Counted from the stretch's first letter, positions 8,043 through 15,130 are shown. The stretch: DNA of 64,000 nt from Acidiphilium multivorum AIU301 (GCF_000202835.1 NC_015186.1:3071501-3135500); one strand, 5' to 3'. Translations and numbers: made by a program. The notes: generated from the letters alone by a model not told the origin.

Positions 8043-8387
8043 TGCCGTTGCTGCCTTTCGTTTGGGGACTGCCCAGGGTGTGACGCCGTGGGAGTCGGAC
8101 GCCATACGCGTATGGCCATATCGGTTTCGCGGGCACCCCGGGAGAACGCATGGCCGGTATCGAATTTGTAATCCCGCCGTCGGGATTTCGACATCTGCTC
8201 AAAGGGGTGATCGCCTTCGGTCGAAGGCGGCTTGCGGCGTGAAACGTCGTGACAAGAGTCCGCAACATTGCGGCGATCCGGGCGCGCTATGCCACGGGCG
8301 GTCGCGTCGTTGCGGTATTCGGGGCGCTTCGCCCCCGGACGCGGCAAGGCGCCGCGAGGGGGCGTGCGAGGGATGCGAAAGGCGGGT
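8043..8387. other. Gene-free stretch
   Basis: No gene can be supported here. A short hairpin GGGGCG-CTT-CGCCCC lies at 8321-8335 without a T-run. The sequence is less GC-biased at third positions in every frame than the surrounding genes, consistent with noncoding or decayed DNA. Confidence 0.4.
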
Positions 8388-8801
8388 TCAGGGGTTCTGC
8401 GGCGGGCGGGGCTGCGACCGCAGATAGGCTTCCAGCGCGGCGAGGTTCTGCCGCGCGGTTTCGTTGCCCTGCGCGGCGGCCTGGCGATAGAGCTCGATCG
8501 CGCGCCGCGTGTCCTGCGGGACGCCCTGGCCGGTCTGGTACATCATGGCGAGGTTGTTCTGGGCGACGGGATCGCCGCGCCGTGCCGCGAAGGCGAACCA
8601 GTGGGCGGCCATCGCATCGTCCCGCGGGACGCCCTGGCCGTTTTCGTAGAGCGAGCCGAGATAGGTCGCTGCGGCGACATTGCCGTTCCGCGCCGCCTGT
8701 TCGAGCTGGCTGACCGGCTGCGCCTGGGCGGCCTGCCAGGCGCCAAGCGTTGCGACAAACACGATCGCCGCGGCGGCGCCGCGTATCCGGTGTGCTGTCA
8801 T
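8388..8801 (-). CDS. Exported Sel1-repeat protein
   Basis: A 137-aa protein whose first 28 or so residues form a signal peptide ending in AQA. The mature part consists of two complete Sel1-like repeats (ATYLGSLYENGQGVPRD and QNNLAMMYQTGQGVPQD with their following helices, AHWFAFAARRGD and AIELYRQAAAQGN). Sel1 repeats form alpha-solenoids that mediate protein-protein contacts. The ATG at 8801 is preceded by GGAGGAGAG, a strong ribosome site, which rules out the longer frame to 9014. No operon partner is evident. Confidence 0.8.
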   Translation of the reverse strand: MTAHRIRGAAAAIVFVATLGAWQAAQAQPVSQLEQAARNGNVAAATYLGSLYENGQGVPRDDAMAAHWFAFAARRGDPVAQNNLAMMYQTGQGVPQDTRRAIELYRQAAAQGNETARQNLAALEAYLRSQPRPPQNP

Positions 8802-8966
8802 CGTTCTCTCCTCCGCGAGCTGGTTGCACGTGAGCCCAGCGGATATCGGTCCGGCGGGCGGCCGGTTCAACAACGGGTGCGGCGGGACGAAGGCGACCCC
8901 TTGGCGAGGCGGGGGATTCGGCGGTATCCCGATGGCAAGAAAGCGATCGCTTGATCCGAGCGGCAC

Positions 8967-9140
8967 ATGGATATGGGAAACATCTTCATCCGGCTGAATT
9001 CGCTCCTGTTTCACCCCTGGATGCTGGGATTCTTGCTGCTCGGGTTCACCGGCCTGTCGGTCTGGTGTCTCGACTGGCTCATTTTCAGGCGGCGGCTGCA
9101 GGCGCGCCTCTCCGATCGCGACGACGAGGCCGGGCCCTGA
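8967..9140 (+). CDS. Small single-pass membrane protein, 57 aa
   Basis: The frame from ATG 8967 (or ATG 8973) to TGA 9140 encodes a protein with one strong hydrophobic segment (WMLGFLLLGFTGLSVWCLDW) followed by a basic and then acidic tail (FRRRLQARLSDRDDEAGP). This is a well-formed positive-inside membrane anchor and its codon use is like that of real genes nearby. No family is recognised. It is short enough to be missed by automated calling. It is convergent with the exported protein gene ending at 9156. Confidence 0.55.
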   Translation: MDMGNIFIRLNSLLFHPWMLGFLLLGFTGLSVWCLDWLIFRRRLQARLSDRDDEAGP

Positions 9141-9155
9141 CCCGGACGGGGCGGA

Positions 9156-9584
9156 TCACCACCCGGCGGCCTTGGCCATCCGGTCGAGCTCGTCCAGCCG
9201 GCTGGTGGTGATCAGGGCGGCGCATTGCGTGTCGGGCGCGGAGGCGGCCTTGAGGCGCGTCACGATCTGGGTGTCGGTGAACATGGAGAGTTCGGTGCCC
9301 TGCCGGCCGCTGTCCTCGGGCCAGAGGGTGCGGGCCGCATCGGCGGCGTCATAGGCGATCTGCTCTTCAACCAGAGATTGCCAGCGGACGGAGCGGAGAT
9401 GGCAGCGGACAGCGACGACCGCCCACCACTCCATGTCGAGGAGCGGGGTGGTCTCGGTGAGGAACGTCGTCTCGCGGCGATGCGAAACGACGGGAATCGG
9501 CGGCAGGCGGGAGGCTGGCTTGATCATCGGCCCCGGTAAGGAAAGCGCGAATGCCCCCGCCACGAGAAGCGCTCGAACGCTCAT
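9156..9584 (-). CDS. Exported protein of unknown function, paralogue A
   Basis: A 142-aa protein with a signal peptide (about residues 1-19) and no recognised domain. It is clearly homologous to the 145-aa protein encoded at 10093-10530: shared blocks include TPLLD-EWWAV-A-RC, RWQ--EE-IA, ADAA--LWP, QCAAL and the C-terminal ELD-(M/I)AKA-GW. The two cysteines (in VRC and QCAAL) are conserved in both and could form a disulfide after export. An AT-rich region of about 130 bp lies upstream and probably holds the promoter. The function is unknown. Confidence 0.7.
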   Translation of the reverse strand: MSVRALLVAGAFALSLPGPMIKPASRLPPIPVVSHRRETTFLTETTPLLDMEWWAVVAVRCHLRSVRWQSLVEEQIAYDAADAARTLWPEDSGRQGTELSMFTDTQIVTRLKAASAPDTQCAALITTSRLDELDRMAKAAGW

Positions 9585-9756
9585 GTGCCCATCCAGATAA
9601 TACGAAGAGAGGCGTCTTTTTTGACTAAGGTTAATTATTTATACATTTTATGATAACGTAATATACTGAAGAAATCAATTGCTCCATAGGATGAAACTAT
9701 TAATCAAAAGCAATATCGCGAACGGACGTCATGCGCGATGACTTGCGGCCGCCGGG
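9585..9756. other. AT-rich upstream region of paralogue A
   Basis: Positions 9610-9715 are strongly AT-rich in an otherwise GC-rich chromosome, with runs such as TTAATTATTTATACATTTTATG. This is consistent with a strong or H-NS-like-silenced promoter region of foreign origin. No gene is seen. A comparable AT-rich patch precedes paralogue B (10545-10655). Confidence 0.5.
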
Positions 9757-9796
9757 AAAAAAGTGGCAGCCGGGCTTTGGAGGAGAACCGGCTGCC
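9757..9796 (-). terminator. Intrinsic terminator, minus strand
   Basis: Read on the minus strand: GGCAGCCGG, a 14-nt loop, CCGGCTGCC, then ACTTTTTTCC. The 9-bp perfect stem with a T6 run is one of the best terminators in the window. It would end a minus-strand transcript entering from about 10030, where a 19-codon frame with a perfect ribosome site lies; no longer gene is evident in between. Confidence 0.7.
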
Positions 9797-9967
9797 AACG
9801 GAAAGTGGGAGCATAAGCACGTGTGTCGTGCCGAGCGCCTTGTGCGTGCGGGCCGGGAGAGGGTCAACCGGGGGTGGGCGCCGGGAGCGCCCACGTTGCG
9901 GTGAGCGTGTTCACAAGATCGAAAGACGCGGCCAGGCGGGCGGCGAGCCGGAGGCCCGGCCGAGACA

Positions 9968-10027
9968 TTATGAAACGTGGGCGTTACGCGCGAGCGACGA
10001 AGATCGGCCATGATGCGAGGCATGCAT
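9968..10027 (-). CDS. Possible 19-residue leader peptide or small-RNA-encoded peptide
   Basis: On the minus strand AAGGAGGT, a perfect anti-16S match, lies 5 nt before ATG 10027, followed by 18 further codons (MHASHHGRSSSLARNAHVS) and TAA at 9968. A second ATG four bases inside opens an overlapping frame of 107 codons to 9700, which would read through the terminator at 9757-9796 and looks poorly coding. The combination of a consensus ribosome site, a tiny His/Ser-rich frame and a downstream terminator suggests a leader peptide or a dual-function small RNA of about 270 nt. Confidence 0.4.
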   Translation of the reverse strand: MHASHHGRSSSLARNAHVS

Positions 10028-10046
10028 TTGGACCTCCTTGCGCACC

Positions 10047-10077
10047 GGCCCCGGAGCCCTCATCCGGGGCCGTTTTT
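10047..10077 (+). terminator. Terminator-like hairpin GGCCCCGGA/TCCGGGGCC with T-run
   Basis: GGCCCCGGA, a 7-nt loop, TCCGGGGCC, G, then T5 on the plus strand. The same stem sequence occurs at 11061-11082 and, with one change, at 7780-7801. No plus-strand gene upstream is recognised, so it may end a small RNA, or protect the minus-strand gene pair from antisense transcription. Confidence 0.6.
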
Positions 10078-10092
10078 CGGCCGGGGCGCGGT

Positions 10093-10530
10093 TCACCATC
10101 CGCCCGCCTTGGCGATGTGATCGAGCTCCCCGAGCTTGCCGGTGGACACGAGGGCGGCGCATTGAAGCCGCGAGGCGAATTCGGCCTCGCGGCGAGCCTC
10201 GGCCTGCGCGGCGGTGAAGATCGACAGCGCCTGTTCCTGGCGCTTCCCGTCGCCCGGCCACAGGAGTTTTGCCGCGTCCGCGGATTCATGGGCGATGCGT
10301 TCCTCGATGGCGGCCTGCCATCGCGCGGTGCGGAACCGGCAGCGCAGCGCCTCGACCGCCCACCATTCGAGGTCCAGAAGCGGCTGCGTTCCCTTCAGGA
10401 ACGCGATCTCGCGGCGGTTGGGGCGGGCGACGATCATGGGCGGTGGATGGCAGGCCTGCCCCGTGCCGCCCAGCAGTCCCGGCATGGCGGCCAGCGCCGC
10501 GCCCGCCACGAAGACGGCCCGATGCAGCAT
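10093..10530 (-). CDS. Exported protein of unknown function, paralogue B
   Basis: A 145-aa protein with an N-terminal signal peptide (about residues 1-26, possible cleavage after GTGQA) and an extra Cys just behind it. The rest aligns without large gaps to the protein at 9156-9584, including EWWAVEALRC, RWQAAIEERIA, SADAAKLLWP, QCAALVSTGKLGELD and a C-terminal AKAGGW. The pair looks like a local duplication in which the noncoding spacer has diverged. No domain is recognised. A shared stop-proximal W suggests that the C-terminus is functionally constrained. Confidence 0.7.
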   Translation of the reverse strand: MLHRAVFVAGAALAAMPGLLGGTGQACHPPPMIVARPNRREIAFLKGTQPLLDLEWWAVEALRCRFRTARWQAAIEERIAHESADAAKLLWPGDGKRQEQALSIFTAAQAEARREAEFASRLQCAALVSTGKLGELDHIAKAGGW

Positions 10531-10786
10531 GCGCCCCTCCCAGAATTATGAAACCAGCTGCTTTTTTGCCTTCAGGTAATTATTTTGAAAGCGAACGATA
10601 ATCTCGTTGGATCAAAGATCAACTATTCAAAAAGCTTATATTCTTAAGGTTTCATTCTACCCTTGCGGGAATCCCGCCGCGCCCGCGGGCGTCGCCCCGG
10701 GCGAATGAGCGGGCAGGGTCGTTGCGGGGTGGGCGGACCAGGGGAGGATCGAGGCCGCTGGTGCGCCGGGCCGGCAAGCCGGGTAG
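10531..10786. other. AT-rich patch and partial copy of the tRNA 3' end
   Basis: An AT-rich patch at 10545-10655 precedes paralogue B. It is followed by GC-rich sequence without a supported gene. At 10759-10771 the 13-mer TGGTGCGCCGGGC is identical to, and in the same orientation as, the 3' end (with CCA) of the tRNA gene at 12285-12297. This may be a remnant attachment site. Confidence 0.45.
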
Positions 10787-10969
10787 GGACGCGACGTTGC
10801 GCGAGGCCTGCTCTACGTGGCCCGGCACCTCGCCACTGGCCGGGCTTCGCCCGCGTTGTGGGTGCGGCACTTCTACGCCAAGACGCGGTTCTACGTGATG
10901 TGCTGGCGGGCGGGCTATAGGGTGGTCACGGTTCGGCGGTTGGCGCGGGAGGCCGCCGCACAAAACTGA
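10787..10969 (+). pseudogene. Remnant of an unidentified gene, C-terminal part
   Basis: The frame is open from a TAG at 10784 to TGA 10967-10969, without a start codon, and gives about 60 residues of protein-like composition (for example GLLYVARHLATG and WVRHFYAKTRFYVMCWRAGY). Codon third positions are GC-biased, as expected for real coding sequence. I do not recognise the family. Lying next to the partial tRNA copy, it may be the tail of a mobile-element gene. Confidence 0.3.
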
Positions 10970-11060
10970 GACAATAGGAAAAGCCTCCGTTACACGGGGC
11001 CGCTTAAAAGCCAGTGCCGGACTTTCCTTTCAATGTCCGCTTTGAACTCCAGTTGCAGTT

Positions 11061-11087
11061 GGCCCCGGAGACATCCGGGGCCTTTTT
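11061..11087 (+). terminator. Terminator hairpin, second copy of GGCCCCGGA/TCCGGGGCC
   Basis: GGCCCCGGA-GACA-TCCGGGGCC followed by T5 on the plus strand, ending 5 nt before the stop codon of the minus-strand PEP-CTERM gene. It could end a plus-strand transcript of the 10.8-11.06 kb strip. On the minus strand the same hairpin lies directly behind the PEP-CTERM gene but without a T-run. Confidence 0.6.
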
Positions 11088-11091
11088 GTAA

Positions 11092-11841
11092 TCAGGCACG
11101 CCGGCGCTTGCGGCGCGCGACGAGGCCGAGGCCGAGAAGGCCGGTGCCCAAGAGGACGAGCGAGCCGGGCTCTGGAACGGTCGCCGTTATGGTCGAGAGC
11201 AACACGTTGTTCTTCGTTGCAACCACATCGAGATAGTCCCACGTGCCGATCACGTTGGTTAACGCGCCCGTATAGGTGCCGCCGGCACTCAGAAGTGTTG
11301 CGCCGATCATATTCCCGTAAGTGTTTGTGCCATAGACCGCCCATTGATCGCCACCCGGCAAGCTGCCCATCGAGAAGCCGAGATTGAGCGAATTCAGGGG
11401 TGGGCTTGAAAGGCGGGAAATATCGACCTGCACGAAGCTATTGATCACGTTAGCACTGATCTCGCCCTGACCCGTTGGATCGTTAGTCAGGCCGATACCC
11501 TGCTCACCGGGCTGAAGTCCGGTGGTCGTCGGATACTGGCCGTTCTTTTGATACAGATGCAGTGTTGGTCCCGACTTTGAATTCGTGGGACCAAACGGCG
11601 TCAGTGTAACAGTCTGTGCCGGATTTAGGGCAGGCGTGCTGCTGAAGGTGACAGACTGGGTGCCTGATGTGCCATCGATTATGGTCCCACCTGGGCCGCC
11701 AGTGATGACACTGTTTTTGCCACTATGGTTGTAGAAGACCCAGCTCACGACGTCGGCCTGCGCCGCGCCTGTTCCGGCGAGGCTGACGGCACTGAGCGCA
11801 GCGGCGCCGAAAATGGCCGATCTTAGATAATGTGGTCTCAT
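11092..11841 (-). CDS. PEP-CTERM sorting-domain exported protein
   Basis: A 249-aa protein: signal peptide (about residues 1-30, cleavage near AQA), a beta-rich middle part rich in Gly, Thr and Asn, and a C-terminal sorting signal VPEPGSLVLLGTGLLGLGLVARRKRRRA, that is the PEP motif, one hydrophobic helix and an Arg/Lys tail. Such proteins are processed by an exosortase and go to the surface or exopolysaccharide; no exosortase gene is in the window. The start ATG 11841 follows AGGGGGAATTC. Its base composition is visibly less GC-rich than that of the neighbours, which suggests transfer. A second, longer frame start at 11919 has no support. Confidence 0.85.
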   Translation of the reverse strand: MRPHYLRSAIFGAAALSAVSLAGTGAAQADVVSWVFYNHSGKNSVITGGPGGTIIDGTSGTQSVTFSSTPALNPAQTVTLTPFGPTNSKSGPTLHLYQKNGQYPTTTGLQPGEQGIGLTNDPTGQGEISANVINSFVQVDISRLSSPPLNSLNLGFSMGSLPGGDQWAVYGTNTYGNMIGATLLSAGGTYTGALTNVIGTWDYLDVVATKNNVLLSTITATVPEPGSLVLLGTGLLGLGLVARRKRRRA

Positions 11842-12284
11842 GAATTCCCCCTGTATGTGCCGGATTATGCCGGCTAAGGCATCCTGGAGGCTCAATTCGT
11901 TGGGAATATCACCATCCAAACTAAGTGCAGCAAAAATGATGCCAAAATAAAAAATTTAATCTTATCAGGACGATAAGCATTAATTTTTCAAAATGATGTA
12001 AAAAATCCTGACAATTCTTGGGGCGTTTATTCTCGAACGAGACATTCAAAAAGCCAGCCGAACAATCGCAAGGGAGGCTAGCGACACAGCATTTTGGCCA
12101 AGTGCCGGCGCGCTGGTGGGCGTCCGCCACGAACTGGCGATGCTGTGCGAACCGGGACGCAGGCGACAGCGGTAGCCTGACATTTTCGTAAAATTTTGCG
12201 GCGTGGAAGCACGCGGTATGTTGCCCCGAAAATCGAGATAGGTCCGAAACCGGTTCTAAAATCCATATAAAATATTGATTTCAT
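11842..12284. other. AT-rich intergenic region between PEP-CTERM gene and tRNA
   Basis: No gene is seen. Positions 11930-12020 are strongly AT-rich, with an inverted repeat CTTATC-AGGAC-GATAAG at 11961-11977 that could be an operator or part of the promoter of the PEP-CTERM gene. The segment 12180-12284, just downstream of the tRNA 3' end, is also AT-rich, as often seen where elements have integrated at a tRNA gene. Confidence 0.5.
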
Positions 12285-12360
12285 TGGTGCGCCGGGCAGG
12301 ACTCGAACCCGCAACCAAACCGTTATGAGCGGTCCGCTCTAACCGTTGAGCTACCGGCGC
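12285..12360 (-). tRNA. tRNA with CAU anticodon, probably tRNA-Ile2 (lysidine type), otherwise elongator tRNA-Met
   Basis: Read on the minus strand: acceptor GCGCCGG/CCGGCGC (7 perfect pairs), D arm GCTC...GAGC, anticodon stem GACCG/CGGTT with loop CTCATAA (anticodon CAU), variable loop TGGTT, T arm GCGGG-TTCGAGT-CCTGC, discriminator A and encoded CCA. An initiator is excluded: position 1 pairs with 72 and the GGG/CCC anticodon-stem pairs are absent. The TGGTY variable loop resembles the isoleucine tRNA whose C34 is changed to lysidine by TilS more than elongator methionine tRNA; the identity is therefore probable, not proven. Confidence 0.9.
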
Positions 12361-12449
12361 ACGCCGCCTGTATGGGGCCGGGGCGCGGCGATTGGCAATA
12401 TCCGCCCATGCCGCTAGAAGGCGCGCGACATCATTCAGGAGGTTCCGCC

Positions 12450-12974
12450 ATGGACGTTTCCAAGATCCCGGCCGGCAAGGCGCCGCCGTCCGACATTCAT
12501 GTGGTGATCGAGATTCCGCAGGGCTCGGCGGTGAAATACGAGGTCGACAAGGAGAGCGGGGCGGTGATGGTGGACCGCTTCCTGTTCACCCCGATGGCCT
12601 ATCCGGCGGCCTACGGGTTCATTCCCAACACCCTCGCCGACGATGGCGACCCGGCGGACGCGCTGGTGCTGGTGCCGGCGGCGGTGGTGCCGGGGGCGGT
12701 GATCCGGGCGCGGCCGATCGGCGTGCTGCGGATGGAAGACGAGGCGGGGCAGGACGAGAAGATCGTCTGCGTGCCGCATGACAAGATCCACCCGCAATTC
12801 TCCGGCGTGACCGAGGTCGACCAGCTGCCGGCGATCACGCGCGACGCGATCGAGCATTTCTTCACCCATTACAAGGACCTGGAGAAGGGCAAGTGGGTGA
12901 AGGTGACCGGCTGGGAAGGCCGCGAATCCGCCGAGGCGGCGATCAGCCAGAGCCTCGCCCGCGCCGCGAAGTAG
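12450..12974 (+). CDS. ppa: Inorganic pyrophosphatase (family I)
   Basis: A 174-aa soluble enzyme that hydrolyses pyrophosphate and so drives biosynthetic reactions. The signature loop [13 protein letters not shown] (about residues 67-79) contains the three metal-binding aspartates, and the active-site residues in [30 protein letters not shown] and [17 protein letters not shown] are in place. Length and architecture match the hexameric bacterial type. The start ATG 12450 follows a consensus AGGAGGT. A terminator hairpin lies 11 nt after the stop. Confidence 0.97.
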   Translation: MDVSKIPAGKAPPSDIHVVIEIPQGSAVKYEVDKESGAVMVDRFLFTPMAYPAAYGFIPNTLADDGDPADALVLVPAAVVPGAVIRARPIGVLRMEDEAGQDEKIVCVPHDKIHPQFSGVTEVDQLPAITRDAIEHFFTHYKDLEKGKWVKVTGWEGRESAEAAISQSLARAAK

Positions 12975-12984
12975 TTTTGCTCCG

Positions 12985-13015
12985 GCTCCGGCCCGGTGAG
13001 GGCCGGAGCGGCTTT
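12985..13015 (+). terminator. Terminator of ppa
   Basis: GCTCCGGCCC, 5-nt loop, GGGCCGGAGC (10 perfect pairs), then GGCTTT. It lies between the convergent ppa and SDR genes. The T-run is short, so efficiency is uncertain; the perfect stem argues for function. Confidence 0.6.
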
Positions 13016-13023
13016 GGAGGCCG

Positions 13024-13884
13024 TCAGGCCCCGGTTTCCGCCGCGAGGATGGCTTCGAGCCCCTCGCGGTAGGAGGGAAAACGCCAAGGGCGGCGCAGCG
13101 CCGCCCTGGTGCCCTCGCTCCGCACGATGCGGTTTTCCGACCAGAAGGACAGCGCCATCGGCGACATTCCGCGCCGCGCCTCGTCGAAGGGGATCAGCGG
13201 CGGCGGGGCGATGCCGAGCAGGGATGCGGCATGGGCGATGACATCGGCGCTCGGGGCGGGTTCGTCATCGGCGAAGTTGAGGATGCGCACGCCGCCGGTG
13301 GCCGTGGCGATGGACGCGAGCGTGCCGCCGGCGATGTCGTCCACATGGATGCGGCTGAATTTTTGCCCCGGCCGGTCGATCCGGCGGGCGGTGCCGGCGC
13401 GCAGGTCGTCGATGGCGGAGCGGCCGGGGCCGTAGATGCCGGCGAGGCGGATGATGTCGACGGCGCGGTGGTCGTTCGCCATCGCCGCCCAGTTCTGCTC
13501 CGCCTCGACGCGCCGGAGGGTGCGCGGCGAGCCGGGGGCGGGCGGCGTGGTTTCGTCGACGCTGCCGCCCTGGCGGTCGCCATAGACGCCGGTGGTGGAG
13601 AAATAGCCGATCCAGCGCAGCGCCGGGGCGGCGGCGATGGCATCGGCGCAGAGGGCGAGGAGCGGATCGCCGGCCTCGCCGGGGGCGGCGGTGACCAGCA
13701 GATGGGTCGCGTCCGGCAGCGCGGCGGCGGCCTCGGCGAAGGGGACGAGCGCCACACCCTCGGGCGCGGATCTGCCCGCCGGGTCGCGCGCGGTGGCGAG
13801 GACGGCGAAGCCCGCATCGCGGGCGGCGGTGGCGACGGCGCGGCCGGTATAGCCGAGCCCGGCGATCAGCAATGTTGCGGTCAT
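13024..13884 (-). CDS. NAD(P)-dependent SDR-type epimerase/dehydratase-like protein
   Basis: A 286-aa protein opening with the Rossmann motif LLIAGLGYTGRAVATAA (GxGxxG at about 9-14). It continues like the YeeZ-type extended SDR proteins: YFSTTGVYGDRQGG (the S-T-TGVYG region holds the active-site Tyr), IIRLAGIYGPGRSA and a substrate part with RIHVDDIAG. The exact substrate is unknown. Its ATG overlaps the stop of the upstream dedA-like gene (ATGA at 13881-13884), so the two are coupled. Confidence 0.8.
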   Translation of the reverse strand: MTATLLIAGLGYTGRAVATAARDAGFAVLATARDPAGRSAPEGVALVPFAEAAAALPDATHLLVTAAPGEAGDPLLALCADAIAAAPALRWIGYFSTTGVYGDRQGGSVDETTPPAPGSPRTLRRVEAEQNWAAMANDHRAVDIIRLAGIYGPGRSAIDDLRAGTARRIDRPGQKFSRIHVDDIAGGTLASIATATGGVRILNFADDEPAPSADVIAHAASLLGIAPPPLIPFDEARRGMSPMALSFWSENRIVRSEGTRAALRRPWRFPSYREGLEAILAAETGA

Positions 13885-14537
13885 CTCTTGTGCGGAAGCT
13901 GGTCGGGGAGGGTGGCGCGGGCGGCGGCGGCGCGTTCGAGCCGCTCGCCGTGGCGGCGGGCGAGGACCACCATCGCCACGCCGACGGCGACGATGACGAC
14001 CGCCGCGGCGGCGCCGAGCGGGCCGGCGAAGCGGTTGATCTGCTTGCCGAAGATGTAGGCGACGCCGCCATAGATGCCGGCCCAGATGAGGCAGGCGAGG
14101 GTCTGGAAGGCGATGAAGCGGCGCCACTCCATCACCGTGACGCCGGCGAGCAGCGCGGCGAGGGCGCGCATCACCGCGAAGAAACGGCCGAAGACGACGA
14201 TCTTGCCGCCATGGTTCTCGAACAGCCAGTGGCCGGCGCGCAGCCGGCGCTCGGTCAGGCCGATATGGCGGCCATGGCGGAGCAGCACCGGGTAGCCGGC
14301 GTTGCGGCCGATCCAGTAGCCGGCGGCGCCGCCGACGATGGCACCCGCCGCGGCGGCGAGGATGAGGACCGAAATGTCGATCCGGTGGGTGGTGCCGGCA
14401 TAGATCGCCGCGGAGACCAGGGCGGTTTCGCCGGGCAGCGGCAGGCCGAGGCTTTCCAGCATGATCAGCGCGGCCACCGCCAGGCTGCCATAGGCGGCGA
14501 TCCAGGGAGCCAGGGCGTGGTTGAAGGCGGTGATCAT
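13881..14537 (-). CDS. DedA-family (SNARE-associated/VTT) inner-membrane protein
   Basis: A 218-aa membrane protein with about five hydrophobic segments. The VTT/DedA pattern is clear: LGLPLPGETALVSAA near residue 30, the GYWIGRNAGY segment, then the characteristic FGRFFAVMRALAALLAGVTVMEWRRF stretch with the F-x-R-F...R...G-x-x-M motif. DedA proteins are proposed to flip undecaprenyl phosphate or phospholipids; which of these applies here is unknown. ATG 14537 is chosen over upstream starts because the hydrophobic region begins directly behind it. Confidence 0.85.
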   Translation of the reverse strand: MITAFNHALAPWIAAYGSLAVAALIMLESLGLPLPGETALVSAAIYAGTTHRIDISVLILAAAAGAIVGGAAGYWIGRNAGYPVLLRHGRHIGLTERRLRAGHWLFENHGGKIVVFGRFFAVMRALAALLAGVTVMEWRRFIAFQTLACLIWAGIYGGVAYIFGKQINRFAGPLGAAAAVVIVAVGVAMVVLARRHGERLERAAAARATLPDQLPHKR

Positions 14538-14613
14538 CGGTCGGCTCGGGTTTCCAGCGCGGCTGCGGGTTAAGCGGCTTTCATTGTAACGCAAAATCCG
14601 CGATAAGCATCGC

Positions 14614-14808
14614 ATGGCGGAGCAGGAAACCGAAATTCAGGCGATCGAGCGGCTCGAAGCGGCGCTGGCGCGCATCGCCGCCCATGCGGCGCGGCCGGCC
14701 CCGCCGGGCGGAAGCGACGGGCGGGCCGAGGTCGCCGCGGCGCTCGACCGGATGATCGAGCAACTGCGGGCGGCGCTCGACGAGGCCGACCGGGTGGAGC
14801 AGGGCTGA
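14614..14808 (+). CDS. Short coiled-coil protein upstream of zapA
   Basis: A 64-aa acidic, helix-forming protein (MAEQETEIQAIERLEAALAR... with heptad-like Leu/Ala/Ile spacing). It matches the small coiled-coil protein found directly before zapA in many alphaproteobacteria (DUF4164-like), and may assist ZapA or FtsZ assembly, but that is inference. ZapA starts 1 nt after its stop codon, a tight operon arrangement. Confidence 0.75.
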   Translation: MAEQETEIQAIERLEAALARIAAHAARPAPPGGSDGRAEVAAALDRMIEQLRAALDEADRVEQG

Positions 14809-14809
14809 C

Positions 14810-15130
14810 ATGGCGAACGTGAACATCCGCATCAACGGCTTCTCCTATTCGGTGAGCTGCGAGGACGGGCAGGAGCGGCACTTGCAGGCGATGGCCGCCG
14901 AGATCGACCGCCGGGTGAGCAGCATCAAGGCGATCGGCGAGCAGACCGGCGAGGCGCGGCTGCTGGTGCTGGCGGCACTTCTGCTGGCCGACGAGCTGCA
15001 CGACCTGCGGGCCACCCACGAGGCGTTGCGGGTGGCGAAGCCCACCGGCGTTTCCCCCGAGCATGTCGCAAGGCTGCGGCGCGTCGCCGCGCGCGCGGAG
15101 GAGATTGCGGCGGACCTCGCGGAGTCCTAA
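14810..15130 (+). CDS. zapA: Cell division protein ZapA
   Basis: A 106-aa FtsZ-ring-associated protein that cross-links FtsZ protofilaments. The N-terminal domain has the typical INGFSYSVSCEDGQERHLQ start (binding of FtsZ), followed by the long helix EIDRRVSSIKAIGEQTGEAR...VLAALLLADELHDL and a coiled-coil C-terminus. The zapA - 6S RNA - 5-formyl-THF cyclo-ligase order is a long-conserved bacterial arrangement and supports the call. Confidence 0.9.
   Translation: MANVNIRINGFSYSVSCEDGQERHLQAMAAEIDRRVSSIKAIGEQTGEARLLVLAALLLADELHDLRATHEALRVAKPTGVSPEHVARLRRVAARAEEIAADLAES

Noticed and set aside
7687..8268. A 193-codon minus-strand frame and other overlapping frames at 7.6-8.4 kb
   Set aside because: No ribosome site, no domain and conflicting frames; only a 46-residue piece with a hydrophobic tail is kept, at low confidence.
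10652..10963. A 103-codon minus-strand frame over the gene remnant
   Set aside because: Third-position bias is better in the plus-strand frame ending at 10969; no start with ribosome site was found.
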